Shown piece after piece: positions 43,395 through 52,063 of a stretch of 64,000 bases of DNA. How positions within the stretch are numbered: the first letter of the stretch is position 1; the number at the start of each line of letters is the position of its first letter. Made by a program: the position numbers and the translations under genes. The stretch lies in assembly GCF_014645555.1 (NCBI RefSeq), contig NZ_BMLY01000003.1:242598-306597 (forward strand), written 5' to 3'. The notes below the pieces were generated by a model. The model was not told where the DNA came from and made no database searches. It saw nothing but the letters and a program-made list of their open reading frames with translations. The stretch comes from Silvimonas amylolytica (GTDB lineage: Bacteria > Pseudomonadota > Gammaproteobacteria > Burkholderiales > Chitinibacteraceae).

Positions 43395-43985
43395 ATGAAG
43401 CTCAAGCAATCCCGTATCGCCATGCTGGCATTGGCCGCCGCGCTGACGCTGAGTGGTACGCACGCACTGGCTGTTGAAGTATCTGGTCAGACCGTGGCCG
43501 ATCATGCCGATGTGGGCGGTCAAAGCCTGCAACTCGACGGCGCTGGCATGCGCAAGAAACTGATTTTCAGTGTCTATGTGGCCGCGCTGTATACCTCGGC
43601 TAAAACCAGCGACGCTGCGACGGTCATCAATGCAACCACGCCGCGCCGCATGGAACTGCACATGGTGCGCAGTGTTTCGGCTTCGACCATGCATGAGTCA
43701 TTTGTCGAAGGGCTGAGCGCCAACGTGTCCGATGCGCAACTGGCCGCACTCAAGCCGCGCATCAGTGCGCTGGAGAAAATCTTCAACGAAGTGAAGTCTG
43801 TTGAGAAGGGCGACCTGATCACCCTGGACTTTATTCCGGGGCAGGGGACGAAGGTCTCGGTACGCGGCAAAGCCTATCCTGTGATTGCGGGGGATGATTT
43901 CGCTGCTGCAATGTTGTCGATCTGGCTGGGTGCCAAGCCTGTGCAGGACAATCTCAAGGCGGCGCTGTTGGGCAAGACAGAATAA
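43395..43985 (+). CDS. Chalcone isomerase-like secreted protein
   Basis: A 196-aa protein with a signal peptide (MKLKQSRIAMLALAAALTLSGTHALA) and a chalcone-isomerase-like domain (GAGMRKKLIFSVYVAALYTS, PRRMELHMVRSVSASTMHESFVEGL). In bacteria such proteins are usually periplasmic and are not true flavonoid enzymes; relatives of the fold bind fatty acids, which fits its position beside the fad genes (inference). AAGGA precedes ATG 43395. Confidence 0.88.
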   Translation: MKLKQSRIAMLALAAALTLSGTHALAVEVSGQTVADHADVGGQSLQLDGAGMRKKLIFSVYVAALYTSAKTSDAATVINATTPRRMELHMVRSVSASTMHESFVEGLSANVSDAQLAALKPRISALEKIFNEVKSVEKGDLITLDFIPGQGTKVSVRGKAYPVIAGDDFAAAMLSIWLGAKPVQDNLKAALLGKTE

Positions 43986-44005
43986 AGCTCGCGCTGGCGA
44001 CACCC

Positions 44006-44034
44006 AAAAAGGAGGCTTCGGCCTCCTTTTTTTG
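44006..44034 (+). terminator. terminator after the chalcone isomerase-like gene
   Basis: AAAAAGGAGGC, TTCG loop, GCCTCCTTTTTTT, a textbook intrinsic terminator. Confidence 0.9.
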
Positions 44035-44233
44035 TCGTATTGCTTTGATGCACCTCAAGTGTGCTCTGGATGCGCCGCCACTGTGCGTAGTGAGGTGTAT
44101 CACTTATTTCCGTAGTTTGGCTACACGATTTTTCATGATGTATTTTACATTTTGCAATACGTTATATTGTTGTTTATTAACGTATAAGTGTTAAATATGC
44201 GTAACAATATTCCTTGATGTTACGAACTTATTA

Positions 44234-44248
44234 CGTAGTAATTCTACG
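44234..44248. promoter_or_regulatory. inverted repeat upstream of the small-RNA promoter
   Basis: CGTAG-TAATT-CTACG ends 7 nt before the -35 box at 44256, in an AT-rich stretch with several other CGTA/TACG motifs. It could be an activator or repressor site. Confidence 0.4.
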
Positions 44249-44255
44249 AAAATGC

Positions 44256-44284
44256 TTGCACCAGTTTTGTAGTAGAGGTACTAT
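44256..44284 (+). promoter_or_regulatory. strong sigma70 promoter of the small transcript
   Basis: TTGCAC, exactly 17 nt, TACTAT, with about 150 bp of AT-rich sequence upstream. The predicted start is near 44291. Confidence 0.7.
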
Positions 44285-44344
44285 TTGTCCATGCCGAGCC
44301 ACAAGCCGGATCCACTGAAGTTCCAGATTCAAAAGGAGATGGAA

Positions 44345-44440
44345 ATGCGTACTTTCAATCTGATTGTGAAAAACGCCCAACGGATCACCCGCTTGATGGT
44401 CAAGTCTCACGGTTGGCAATCGACGCAGTGCCCGCGTTGA
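44345..44440 (+). CDS. Very basic 31-aa small protein or leader peptide
   Basis: The peptide MRTFNLIVKNAQRITRLM, then VKSHGWQSTQCPR, carries six Lys/Arg and no acidic residue. AAAAGGAG lies 6 nt before the ATG, which is the best Shine-Dalgarno in the region, and the ORF sits inside a unit with its own promoter and terminator. I do not recognise the family. Its AGGAGA Shine-Dalgarno is exactly complementary to the TCTCCT loop downstream in the same RNA, so translation may be self-regulated. Coding status is unproven. Confidence 0.5.
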   Translation: MRTFNLIVKNAQRITRLMVKSHGWQSTQCPR

Positions 44441-44555
44441 TCTGACAACCTTGTATAGAGGCGCAAGCCTCTGATGCAAAACCAGTTTTAAGCTCTCCTA
44501 GGCTTAAAATGGCGGCGCGAGCCGCTTAGCTTTATCGACTCCTCCATCCTCTGAT

Positions 44556-44606
44556 GCCCGTGGTACATGACCGCCCCCGGTGGTTTATGTCCCGGGCTGT
44601 TTTTTT
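44556..44606 (+). terminator. terminator of the small transcript
   Basis: GCCCG...CGGGC outer stem with an extended imperfect inner stem (CAT/ATG, CC/GG), followed by seven T. It ends 157 nt before tamA. Confidence 0.75.
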
Positions 44607-44762
44607 GCCTGTTTTCCGGCGTTCTCCACACTTGTTGCACTTGTAATTCTCAAATCAGCCACGCTTTCAGCTTTTAGTGCCGATTTGTACGGTTTCTGAT
44701 TCACCGCAAGAGCACACTTCTGTAAAGTAGCGGCTTGTTTTGTTGCCTTAGCCCCTTCCTCA

Positions 44763-46640
44763 ATGTCCTTGCCGGTGCGCTTTCTTTGCCTGTGCTTTTT
44801 CGCCTTGTTGCTCGAGGCTGCGCGCGCATCAGAGCCGCAAACCGCGTCTGAACCGCAGACCGCATCTGACCCGCAAGCGGCCCCACAAAGCCAGAGCGCT
44901 TCAGAACCTCAGTCTGCGGTGGAATCATCCGCGGATACCGCCGTGGACGTGCGCAAGATCGACAGTTACAAGATTGATATCTCCGGCCCCAGTGATGTCG
45001 TTGATCTCTTGAAGCCTTATCTGGACGTGTACAAATGGCGTAGTCAGAAAGGTCTGCAGGTCGACGAATTGCAAGCGGCCGTTGACCGCGCACCGCAAGA
45101 TGCAACCGGATTGCTCAATACAGAGGGTTATTTCAAACCCGATGTGCAAGCGCGCATGCAAGCCGAAGGCGACAGCTACCATGTGTATGTCACGGTCGAG
45201 CCAGGCCCACAGGTTGAAGTGCGCAAGGTGGATTTACGCCTGACTGGCCCGATCAATGATGACCCGGCATACCGAGATGCGCTCCTGGCACGGCTGGCGC
45301 GCAAGCCGCCACTGGATAAGGGCGATATCTTTACCCAGTCAGACTGGGATCTCTACAAACGTACTACGCTGAACGCGGTACTGGTGCGGCGCTATGCCGG
45401 CGCACGTATTACCCAGAGCGAAGCGCTGATTTCAGAAGACAAACAGTATGCTGATCTGACGCTGGTCATAGATAGCGGGCCGTTCTATCACTACGGCTAC
45501 GTCAAGATCAACGGCATGCAGCGTTACCCGGAAAAGATCGTGCGCGATCAGGTTCATCTGGCGGAAGGGGGTGAATACCGGCGCTTCGAGATACTCAATC
45601 TGCAAACCGACTTGCAGGAAATGCCGCAGGTTGCAGCGGCAGTGGTCGACGCCCAACTGGATAACGCGCCACCGTATAACGCGCCGATCGATATCACCGT
45701 GCAGGAAGCGCCATTGCAAAAACTCGGGCTGGCCGCCGGTTACAGCACCAACACACGCTATCGTGGCCAGATCGACTATCGCTATAACAACATTGCGGAT
45801 CGGGGCTGGGTCTGGAACACCAAGGCCGTTTACGAAGGGCTGGAACAATCACTCAGTACGGATCTGACGTTTCCAAAACAGCCGGATGGTTACTCACATA
45901 AGGTTTATTTCTCTGGCGATCACAGTATCGTGCAGGGGTTGTCGACCACCAGTTACAAGGGTGGGGTGTCGCGGTCGGTGAGCGATCGCAATATTGACCG
46001 TACCTTGACGCTGGAATATCTGGTCGAACGCCGGGACTCGGGTGACGGCAATATTGATCGTCCGCATTCGCTGACGCTCAACTACCAATGGATTCGCCGC
46101 GATCTTGATAATCAGCGCGACCCGCACAAGGGCACGATCTGGCAGGTGGAAGGCGGCGGCGCCTCGGGGCAAATCCTGTCCACGCAGACCTTTGTGCGCC
46201 TGTACAGCAAAGGTGCCTTGTACTGGCCAGTGGGTGAGGAAGGGATTTTTCTTGGCCGCCTGGAAGGCGGTCAGACTTTTGCACGGACTGCGGCTGAAGT
46301 CCCCACGGACTGGTTGTTCCGGGCGGGTGGCGCTGGCAGCGTACGTGGTTACGATTATCAAAGTCTGGGCGTGAAGGCGGATGACGGCACGGTGAATCCT
46401 GGTCGTGTCCTTGCGACCAGCAGTGTGGAATACCAGCACCCCGTGTACAAGGCCTGGCGCGGTGCCGTGTTTGCTGATTACGGCGACGCTGCAGATACCT
46501 GGCAAACCTGGGAAGGTCACACTGGCGTGGGCGTCGGTGCGCGCTGGATCAGCCCGGTGGGTTCGATCGGTGCCGATATTGCATATGGCGTTACTGAACG
46601 ACAGTGGCGCTTTCACTTTGCCATGGGGCTGGCGTTCTAA
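44763..46640 (+). CDS. tamA: TamA, outer-membrane translocation and assembly module
   Basis: A 625-aa Omp85-family barrel. A signal peptide (MSLPVRFLCLCFFALLLEAARA) is followed by a Ser/Glu/Pro/Gln-rich repeat linker (SEPQTASEPQTASDPQ), three POTRA-like domains (about 65-310) and a 16-strand barrel; the conserved L6 loop motif is in GGAGSVRGYDYQSLG and the final residue is Phe (MGLAF). With TamB it inserts autotransporters and other outer-membrane proteins. tamB starts 2 nt after its stop. No ribosome binding site is evident before ATG 44763. Confidence 0.93.
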   Translation: MSLPVRFLCLCFFALLLEAARASEPQTASEPQTASDPQAAPQSQSASEPQSAVESSADTAVDVRKIDSYKIDISGPSDVVDLLKPYLDVYKWRSQKGLQVDELQAAVDRAPQDATGLLNTEGYFKPDVQARMQAEGDSYHVYVTVEPGPQVEVRKVDLRLTGPINDDPAYRDALLARLARKPPLDKGDIFTQSDWDLYKRTTLNAVLVRRYAGARITQSEALISEDKQYADLTLVIDSGPFYHYGYVKINGMQRYPEKIVRDQVHLAEGGEYRRFEILNLQTDLQEMPQVAAAVVDAQLDNAPPYNAPIDITVQEAPLQKLGLAAGYSTNTRYRGQIDYRYNNIADRGWVWNTKAVYEGLEQSLSTDLTFPKQPDGYSHKVYFSGDHSIVQGLSTTSYKGGVSRSVSDRNIDRTLTLEYLVERRDSGDGNIDRPHSLTLNYQWIRRDLDNQRDPHKGTIWQVEGGGASGQILSTQTFVRLYSKGALYWPVGEEGIFLGRLEGGQTFARTAAEVPTDWLFRAGGAGSVRGYDYQSLGVKADDGTVNPGRVLATSSVEYQHPVYKAWRGAVFADYGDAADTWQTWEGHTGVGVGARWISPVGSIGADIAYGVTERQWRFHFAMGLAF

Positions 46641-46642
46641 AT

Positions 46643-49600
46643 ATGGACGACCTCCAGAATCAGCCCCCCGAGACCCCAGCGCCGCCGGCCAGAAAGCGTC
46701 GCCACGGCTTGCACTGGCTATGGCGTGGGCCGCTGTGGTTGGTGGTCTTGCTGGTGCTGACGGTCGCTGGGGCGCTTTACTGGATTGACACTCAGCATGG
46801 TCACGACTGGTTGCTGCAAAAGGTCAATGCCACCGGGATGGTGCGGATCGGCAAAGTCCAGGGGTCGCTCTATCGCAATTTGATCGTCCATGATCTGGTG
46901 GTCGATACACCAGAAGTGCACGTAACCGTAGACCGGATCGACCTCACCTGGCGTCCCCAGGAACTTGTTTACGAACGTATCGGCATTGATGCGCTGGATG
47001 TCGGCTCGGTACGTATTACCAGCAAGCCGCAGCCGCCCAACAAGCCGGCGTCACCGCCACCAACCAGCCTTGATCTGCCGATCGCCATCCGCGTAGATGA
47101 ACTGCAACTGGCACGGTTGGAGATCATCGATACGCCGTTGGTGTTTACCAGCTTGAAAGCCAGCTTGCATAGCGATGGAGAGCTGCATCAGCTCAAGCTT
47201 TCACAACTCTTGACGCCGCGCGGCCGGGTCGAGGCAGATCTGCAACTGGATGGGGATGCCCCGTTTAAAACCGTGGGCCAGGTGCAGTTTCATGGTCATC
47301 TGGACGGCAAATACGTGCAGGCGGGTTTGCAGCTCAATCACAATTTACGTGATCTGCAAGTGCAAGGGCGTTTGCAGGGCGAAGTGGCGCAAGCCAGTGT
47401 GTCGCTGCGGGCCGATGTGTTCGCTGAATACAGCTACACCATGTTGCACGAACTGCGCCTGACCGCAGAGCGCGTCAATCCAAAACAGTTGATGGGTTCA
47501 TTGCCGCAGGCATCGCTTTCTGCCCAGATGACCCTGGTGCCACGCGCAAAGGATCGTGCGGATGGCACGATTGTGATCACCAATACAGCGGCGGCGATGA
47601 TTGATGACGACGCCATCCCCCTGACAGGTCTCAGTTCCAGCTTTACTGTTTTCAATGACCGGCTCGATTTGCAAAACTTTGAAGCGCGCTTGCTGGGCGG
47701 TGCCAAAGTGACAGGGCAGGGCGAGTTCCGCCAGGACAAACTCAAAGCGGATTTCAAGCTGGATGCGCTCGATATTGCCAGCTTGCTCAAACGTCAGCCG
47801 CCGACGCGCCTGTCGGGTGATATCCAGCTCACCGGCCCATACAAAGCGCCAGATGTGCTGGCAAAGCTTGCTGACGCGCGTTACAAGGCGTCTGCAAATG
47901 TCGATCTGGGCTGGATCAACCCTGAGAAAGAACGGCGCCTCGCGATCCGCAAATTGGAGCTATCGCGTGGGCTGGCCAGCGTCGCGTTGTCTGGCGAGTT
48001 TGCTCTGGATGGCAAGCAAGACTTCAAAGCGACTGGCAAGTTTGCCAAAGTGAACCCGGCCGAATATGTGGCCGCGCCGGTAGGCAGTATCAGTGGAGAC
48101 TTTACTGCTTCTGGCCAGTTGCAGCCGGCCTGGCAAGGACAATTGCAATACAAGCTGGCTAACAGCACCTTCAGCGGCCAGCCACTGGCCGGGCAAGGTG
48201 AGGCGAAGCTTGACGCCAAACGCATGGTTACGCCCGGTTTGTGGCTGCAACTGGGTGCCAACCGGATTGATGCCCGTGGGGCGCTGGGTACACCGTCGGA
48301 TCAACTCAACCTGCATCTGGATCTGCCGCATCTGGCGGATGTCGGCCAGGGTTTTGGCGGTGTGTTGAATGGCGATGTGAATTTGCGTGGCGGCTTCAAA
48401 CGGCCAGAAATTCAGGGCAAGCTCGCCGCGCAAGGACTGAAAACGCCGTTTGGTGTGCAGGTTCAGGAAGCCCATGTTGACGCGCGTTTGTTTGCAGATC
48501 TGAACAGCCCCATCCACGCCAATGTCGAATTGGTCAACGCCAGCGGATTTGACGCCAGCGTGGGCAGCCTGAAGTTCAATCTGGAAGGCACGCGTAACCA
48601 GCATCAGATAACGCTGACCATGCAGGGCAAATATCAGAACCAGCCCGTATCTGCTGACTTTGCTGCGGCTGGTGGTCTGGATGCGCAGTGGAACTGGCAA
48701 GGGCAGATTGAACGTCTATTGGCTGAAGGGCCACTCAAAGTCGAACTCATGGCCCCGACGACCCTGACCGCCGGTGCACAGCGCGTCGCGCTGGCTGATA
48801 CCCGTCTGAAAGTGGGCAACGGTCAGATTCATATCGCGCGGCTGGATATGGCGGGCACTCATCTCAGCACCGCTGGTGAACTGCAAAAAGTGCCGTTGTC
48901 TGATTATCTGGTGCTGGCCGGGGCCAAGAACCTCACCAGTGACATGCTGCTGTCGGGCCGCTGGGATCTCACTGGCGCTGATGTCCTGGACGGCTTTGTA
49001 GAAATACAGCGTGATTCGGGCGATATCCGGCTGCAAAGCGGCGGTGCGCCGCAGGCGTTTACGCTCACTGCACTGCGCGCCAGGCTGGATGCAAAGCAGT
49101 CCCGTGTTGCGTTGTCCGGCCTTGTGTCGAGTGATCGTTTCGGGGCGATCAACCTTGACGGCAATACCCAGATCGACTGGCACGACAAGCGGATTGCACC
49201 TGGCGCGCCACTGACCTTCAACGCGGTAGGCAATATCGAGAAACTGGAAAAGATCGCACCGCTGGTGAGTAGCAATATCGCCCTCGCCGGCAATGTGCGT
49301 TTTGAAATTCACCGCAGTGGCACCCTGGAAGAACCACGTATTTCCGGTTCTGTAGACGGGCAAAAGCTGGATATCCGCGACACGGCCACGGGCCTGACAC
49401 TGCGCGATGGCACGGTGCATCTGGCCATGCAGGATAACCGCCTCACGCTTAAACAGTTTGAGTTTCACGGTGGCCAGGGCGTGCTGCGAGCAGATGGCAC
49501 CATGGATATCGGTAAAGAAGGCCCGCACGCCGAAGCCAACATCACGGCAGAACACCTGACACTGATCAACAAACCGGATATGCAACTGATTGTGTCTGGC

Positions 49601-50491
49601 AAGGGTCTGGTGGGGTATGACAAGGACGGGATTTCGGTCAAGGGCAACATGCGTGCGGATCGCGGCATGGTGCGCTATCAGGCTGCGGGTGAGCCGCATT
49701 TGTCTGATGACGTCGTGCTGGCTGGTGTCCAGCGCGAAGAAAAAGCAAACGTGCCGCTGGCCGCGCTGCAGTTTGATGTTGATCTTGGCGATGACTTCAC
49801 CTTCAAGGGCTATGGACTGGATGCACGCCTCGCTGGCGCATTGCGTTTGCGCGCCAGCCCCAATCAGTCACTGTCAGCCCACGGCACGGTGAGCGTGGAA
49901 GACGGCAAATACGCAGCCTACGGCCAGAACCTGACTATTGAACGTGGCGTGCTGTCGTTCTCCGGGCCGCTGGATAACCCAGGGCTGGATATTCTGGCCA
50001 TGCGGCGTGGCTTGTCGGTAGAAGCTGGTGTAGCCGTGAAGGGCACAGCCAGTTCCCCCCGTGTCACGCTGTACTCGGAGCCCGCTGTGCCGGATAACGA
50101 AAAGCTGGCCTGGCTCTTGTTTGGCCACGGCACCGACAGCATGGACAAGGGCGACGCGGCGGTCATGGTGCAGGCCCTGAACGCTTTGTTGTCGGGGGAT
50201 TCGTCCGGGCAGGGGTTCTCACAAGAACTGCTTGGCAGCATTGGTATTGATGAAGTGGGTATGAGCACCGATAAACACGCTGATGGCACCACTACGCAGA
50301 TCGTGTCGATCGGCAAGCGGCTGACCGACAAAGTCTCCATTGCTTTCGACAAGAGCCTCGATGGCCTTGAAGATGCCATCAAGCTCACATTGCGGCTTTC
50401 GCGCAACTGGTCGCTCGTCACGCGTTTTGGGGCCTACGAAAGTACGATGGATGCCACGTATAACATCTCTTTTGACAAGGTACCCTGGTAG
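46643..50491 (+). CDS. tamB: TamB, translocation and assembly module inner-membrane subunit
   Basis: A 1282-aa AsmA/TamB-family protein. A single N-terminal membrane anchor (PLWLVVLLVLTVAGALYWI, residues about 30-50) is followed by a very long beta-rich periplasmic region of repeated short strands and the C-terminal DUF490/TamB domain (ARRGLSVEAGV-like segment, AWLLFGHGTDS, ending YNISFDKVPW). It bridges the periplasm to TamA and is implicated in phospholipid transport. Its start 2 nt after tamA indicates translational coupling. Confidence 0.95.
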   Translation: MDDLQNQPPETPAPPARKRRHGLHWLWRGPLWLVVLLVLTVAGALYWIDTQHGHDWLLQKVNATGMVRIGKVQGSLYRNLIVHDLVVDTPEVHVTVDRIDLTWRPQELVYERIGIDALDVGSVRITSKPQPPNKPASPPPTSLDLPIAIRVDELQLARLEIIDTPLVFTSLKASLHSDGELHQLKLSQLLTPRGRVEADLQLDGDAPFKTVGQVQFHGHLDGKYVQAGLQLNHNLRDLQVQGRLQGEVAQASVSLRADVFAEYSYTMLHELRLTAERVNPKQLMGSLPQASLSAQMTLVPRAKDRADGTIVITNTAAAMIDDDAIPLTGLSSSFTVFNDRLDLQNFEARLLGGAKVTGQGEFRQDKLKADFKLDALDIASLLKRQPPTRLSGDIQLTGPYKAPDVLAKLADARYKASANVDLGWINPEKERRLAIRKLELSRGLASVALSGEFALDGKQDFKATGKFAKVNPAEYVAAPVGSISGDFTASGQLQPAWQGQLQYKLANSTFSGQPLAGQGEAKLDAKRMVTPGLWLQLGANRIDARGALGTPSDQLNLHLDLPHLADVGQGFGGVLNGDVNLRGGFKRPEIQGKLAAQGLKTPFGVQVQEAHVDARLFADLNSPIHANVELVNASGFDASVGSLKFNLEGTRNQHQITLTMQGKYQNQPVSADFAAAGGLDAQWNWQGQIERLLAEGPLKVELMAPTTLTAGAQRVALADTRLKVGNGQIHIARLDMAGTHLSTAGELQKVPLSDYLVLAGAKNLTSDMLLSGRWDLTGADVLDGFVEIQRDSGDIRLQSGGAPQAFTLTALRARLDAKQSRVALSGLVSSDRFGAINLDGNTQIDWHDKRIAPGAPLTFNAVGNIEKLEKIAPLVSSNIALAGNVRFEIHRSGTLEEPRISGSVDGQKLDIRDTATGLTLRDGTVHLAMQDNRLTLKQFEFHGGQGVLRADGTMDIGKEGPHAEANITAEHLTLINKPDMQLIVSGKGLVGYDKDGISVKGNMRADRGMVRYQAAGEPHLSDDVVLAGVQREEKANVPLAALQFDVDLGDDFTFKGYGLDARLAGALRLRASPNQSLSAHGTVSVEDGKYAAYGQNLTIERGVLSFSGPLDNPGLDILAMRRGLSVEAGVAVKGTASSPRVTLYSEPAVPDNEKLAWLLFGHGTDSMDKGDAAVMVQALNALLSGDSSGQGFSQELLGSIGIDEVGMSTDKHADGTTTQIVSIGKRLTDKVSIAFDKSLDGLEDAIKLTLRLSRNWSLVTRFGAYESTMDATYNISFDKVPW

Positions 50492-50518
50492 CCAGCATTC
50501 ATGCGGGTTCCAGCCACG

Positions 50519-50546
50519 AAGGCCGCGATGATGCGGCCTTTTTTCC
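50519..50546 (+). terminator. terminator after tamB
   Basis: AAGGCCGC, short loop, GCGGCCTT and a T-run. Confidence 0.8.
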
Positions 50547-50763
50547 TGCCTTTTCCTGCAAAACAGAAATGGCCGCAGGTGTTAAACACCCGTCTTGCTG
50601 AAACTGCTTATTGTTGCGGCTGTTGCGGGATTATTACGCTGCACCATGTAGTACGAAATAAAGCACTACAAATCAGGTACACTCTGTGCCCCGTTCCGCT
50701 CGGGGTTCCGGCGACTGCTGGCTGGAAAGTCAAACAAACGAATAATTAAGGAAGGAGATGCGC

Positions 50764-51972
50764 ATGCGCACACATGGAATCGGTGCACTGTCGGCGTTGG
50801 CCGCCGCACTGTTGCTGGCCGCCTGTGGTGGGGGTAGCGATGGTGGTCACGACTTTGACAGCAACAATGCGACTCAGACGCAGGCCAATATCAAACAGGT
50901 TGTGGTTTTTGGCGACAGCCTGAACGACGTCGGCACTTACAACCCGACCACGGCGCTGCTGCACACAGCCGGCCCGGTCCCTGCGTCTCCTGGTCTGGCA
51001 TTTACGACCAAGCCGGGTGCACCGTGGACCTCCTACGTTGCGCTTGCCTACAACTTCTATCTGCAGCCGTATCAGCGCGTAGATTTTGGTCTGCCAACCA
51101 GCTACGGTGGTCCGGGGCAGGTCGTCACCCTGGGCGGCACTGACTACGCCCAGGGTGGTGCAACGGTGCAAACCGACGCTGCGGGCGGTGGTGTGGTGAA
51201 TGATGCCACCACTGGCAATGTGCCGGTGCAAGAAGCAACCGCACTGTCTGTGAAAACCCAGATTGATCTTTACCTGGCTGCAACCCCCACGTTCAATGCC
51301 AGCCAACTGGTCCTGGTTGATGGTGGCGCCAATGACATTCTGAATTATTTCCAGGATACAACCCAGGTCGGACAGTTGCTGACCGCGATCGCGACCAGCG
51401 GCAACCTTACTTCCGCGGCAGCCACTGTGACGGCGTTTGGCAAGGCGACGGCTGACAACATGGTGGCCCAACTGCAACGTCTGCCCAATGGTGGCGCGAC
51501 CAATGTGGTTTATGCCAATGTACCTGATATTGGCGCAACCCCGTTTGCAGCGTTCCTGAAGCAAGTTGTCACCGCAAAGCTCAACGCTTCTGGCGGCTCT
51601 GCGCTGGTCCCGACGGTGACCTATCTGCCTACGCTGATCACCACCATGGTGACTGCATACAACCAGGAAGTGGCAGCAGGTCTGGCTGGTAGCAAGATCG
51701 TTACCTTTGATGCCAACGCGTTGCTGGCAAACGTACAAGCCAACATGAGCCAGTACGGCATGATCAATGTATCCCAGCCTGCTTGTAATTCCAGGACCGA
51801 TTCAACTGATCCGTCCACGCTGACCTCGCTGATCTGCACGCAAGCAACGCTGGTCGCGGGTGCTACTGACAGTAACTACTTGTTTGCTGACTACGTGCAC
51901 CCGACCAATGGCGCCCACAAGATCTGGGCCGCTGCGGTACTCAAACAAATTCAGCCGCTGATCGCGCAGTAA
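50764..51972 (+). CDS. SGNH/GDSL-family lipase/esterase lipoprotein
   Basis: A 402-aa lipoprotein (lipobox LLLAACGG) with an SGNH hydrolase domain: block I VVFGDSLNDVG with the catalytic Ser, block III GGANDIL, and the Asp/His block DYVHPTNGAHKIW. It probably hydrolyses esters or lipids at the cell surface. AAGGAG lies 8 nt before ATG 50764; the in-frame ATG 50758 directly abuts it, so 50764 is preferred. It stands alone between terminators. Confidence 0.9.
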   Translation: MRTHGIGALSALAAALLLAACGGGSDGGHDFDSNNATQTQANIKQVVVFGDSLNDVGTYNPTTALLHTAGPVPASPGLAFTTKPGAPWTSYVALAYNFYLQPYQRVDFGLPTSYGGPGQVVTLGGTDYAQGGATVQTDAAGGGVVNDATTGNVPVQEATALSVKTQIDLYLAATPTFNASQLVLVDGGANDILNYFQDTTQVGQLLTAIATSGNLTSAAATVTAFGKATADNMVAQLQRLPNGGATNVVYANVPDIGATPFAAFLKQVVTAKLNASGGSALVPTVTYLPTLITTMVTAYNQEVAAGLAGSKIVTFDANALLANVQANMSQYGMINVSQPACNSRTDSTDPSTLTSLICTQATLVAGATDSNYLFADYVHPTNGAHKIWAAAVLKQIQPLIAQ

Positions 51973-52012
51973 ACCAACACACCTCCAGCACAGGCTTACC
52001 TGCCCGTGCCAG

Positions 52013-52043
52013 AAAAGCGCAGTCACAAGCTGCGCTTTTTTTT
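52013..52043. terminator. bidirectional terminator between the GDSL gene and comF
   Basis: AAAAGCGCAG, 7-nt loop, CTGCGCTTTT with a long T-run. Confidence 0.9.
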
Positions 52044-52063
52044 ATTCGCCGTTCGCGTACTGA

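Larger units (their letters stand above)
44291..44606 (+). ncRNA. candidate small RNA with anti-Shine-Dalgarno motifs and an internal ORF
   Basis: A transcript of about 315 nt is predicted from the promoter at 44256-44284 to the terminator at 44556-44606. After the 31-codon ORF it has three compact hairpins: AGAGGC-GCAA-GCCTCT (44457-44472), TTTTAAGC-8 nt-GCTTAAAA (44486-44509) whose loop carries TCTCCT, and GCGGC-GCGA-GCCGC (44512-44525). An unpaired CTCCTCC and ATCCTCT follow (44539-44552). The CU-rich segments resemble the 3' end of 16S rRNA and could pair with mRNA ribosome binding sites. Ends are inferred. Confidence 0.55.
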
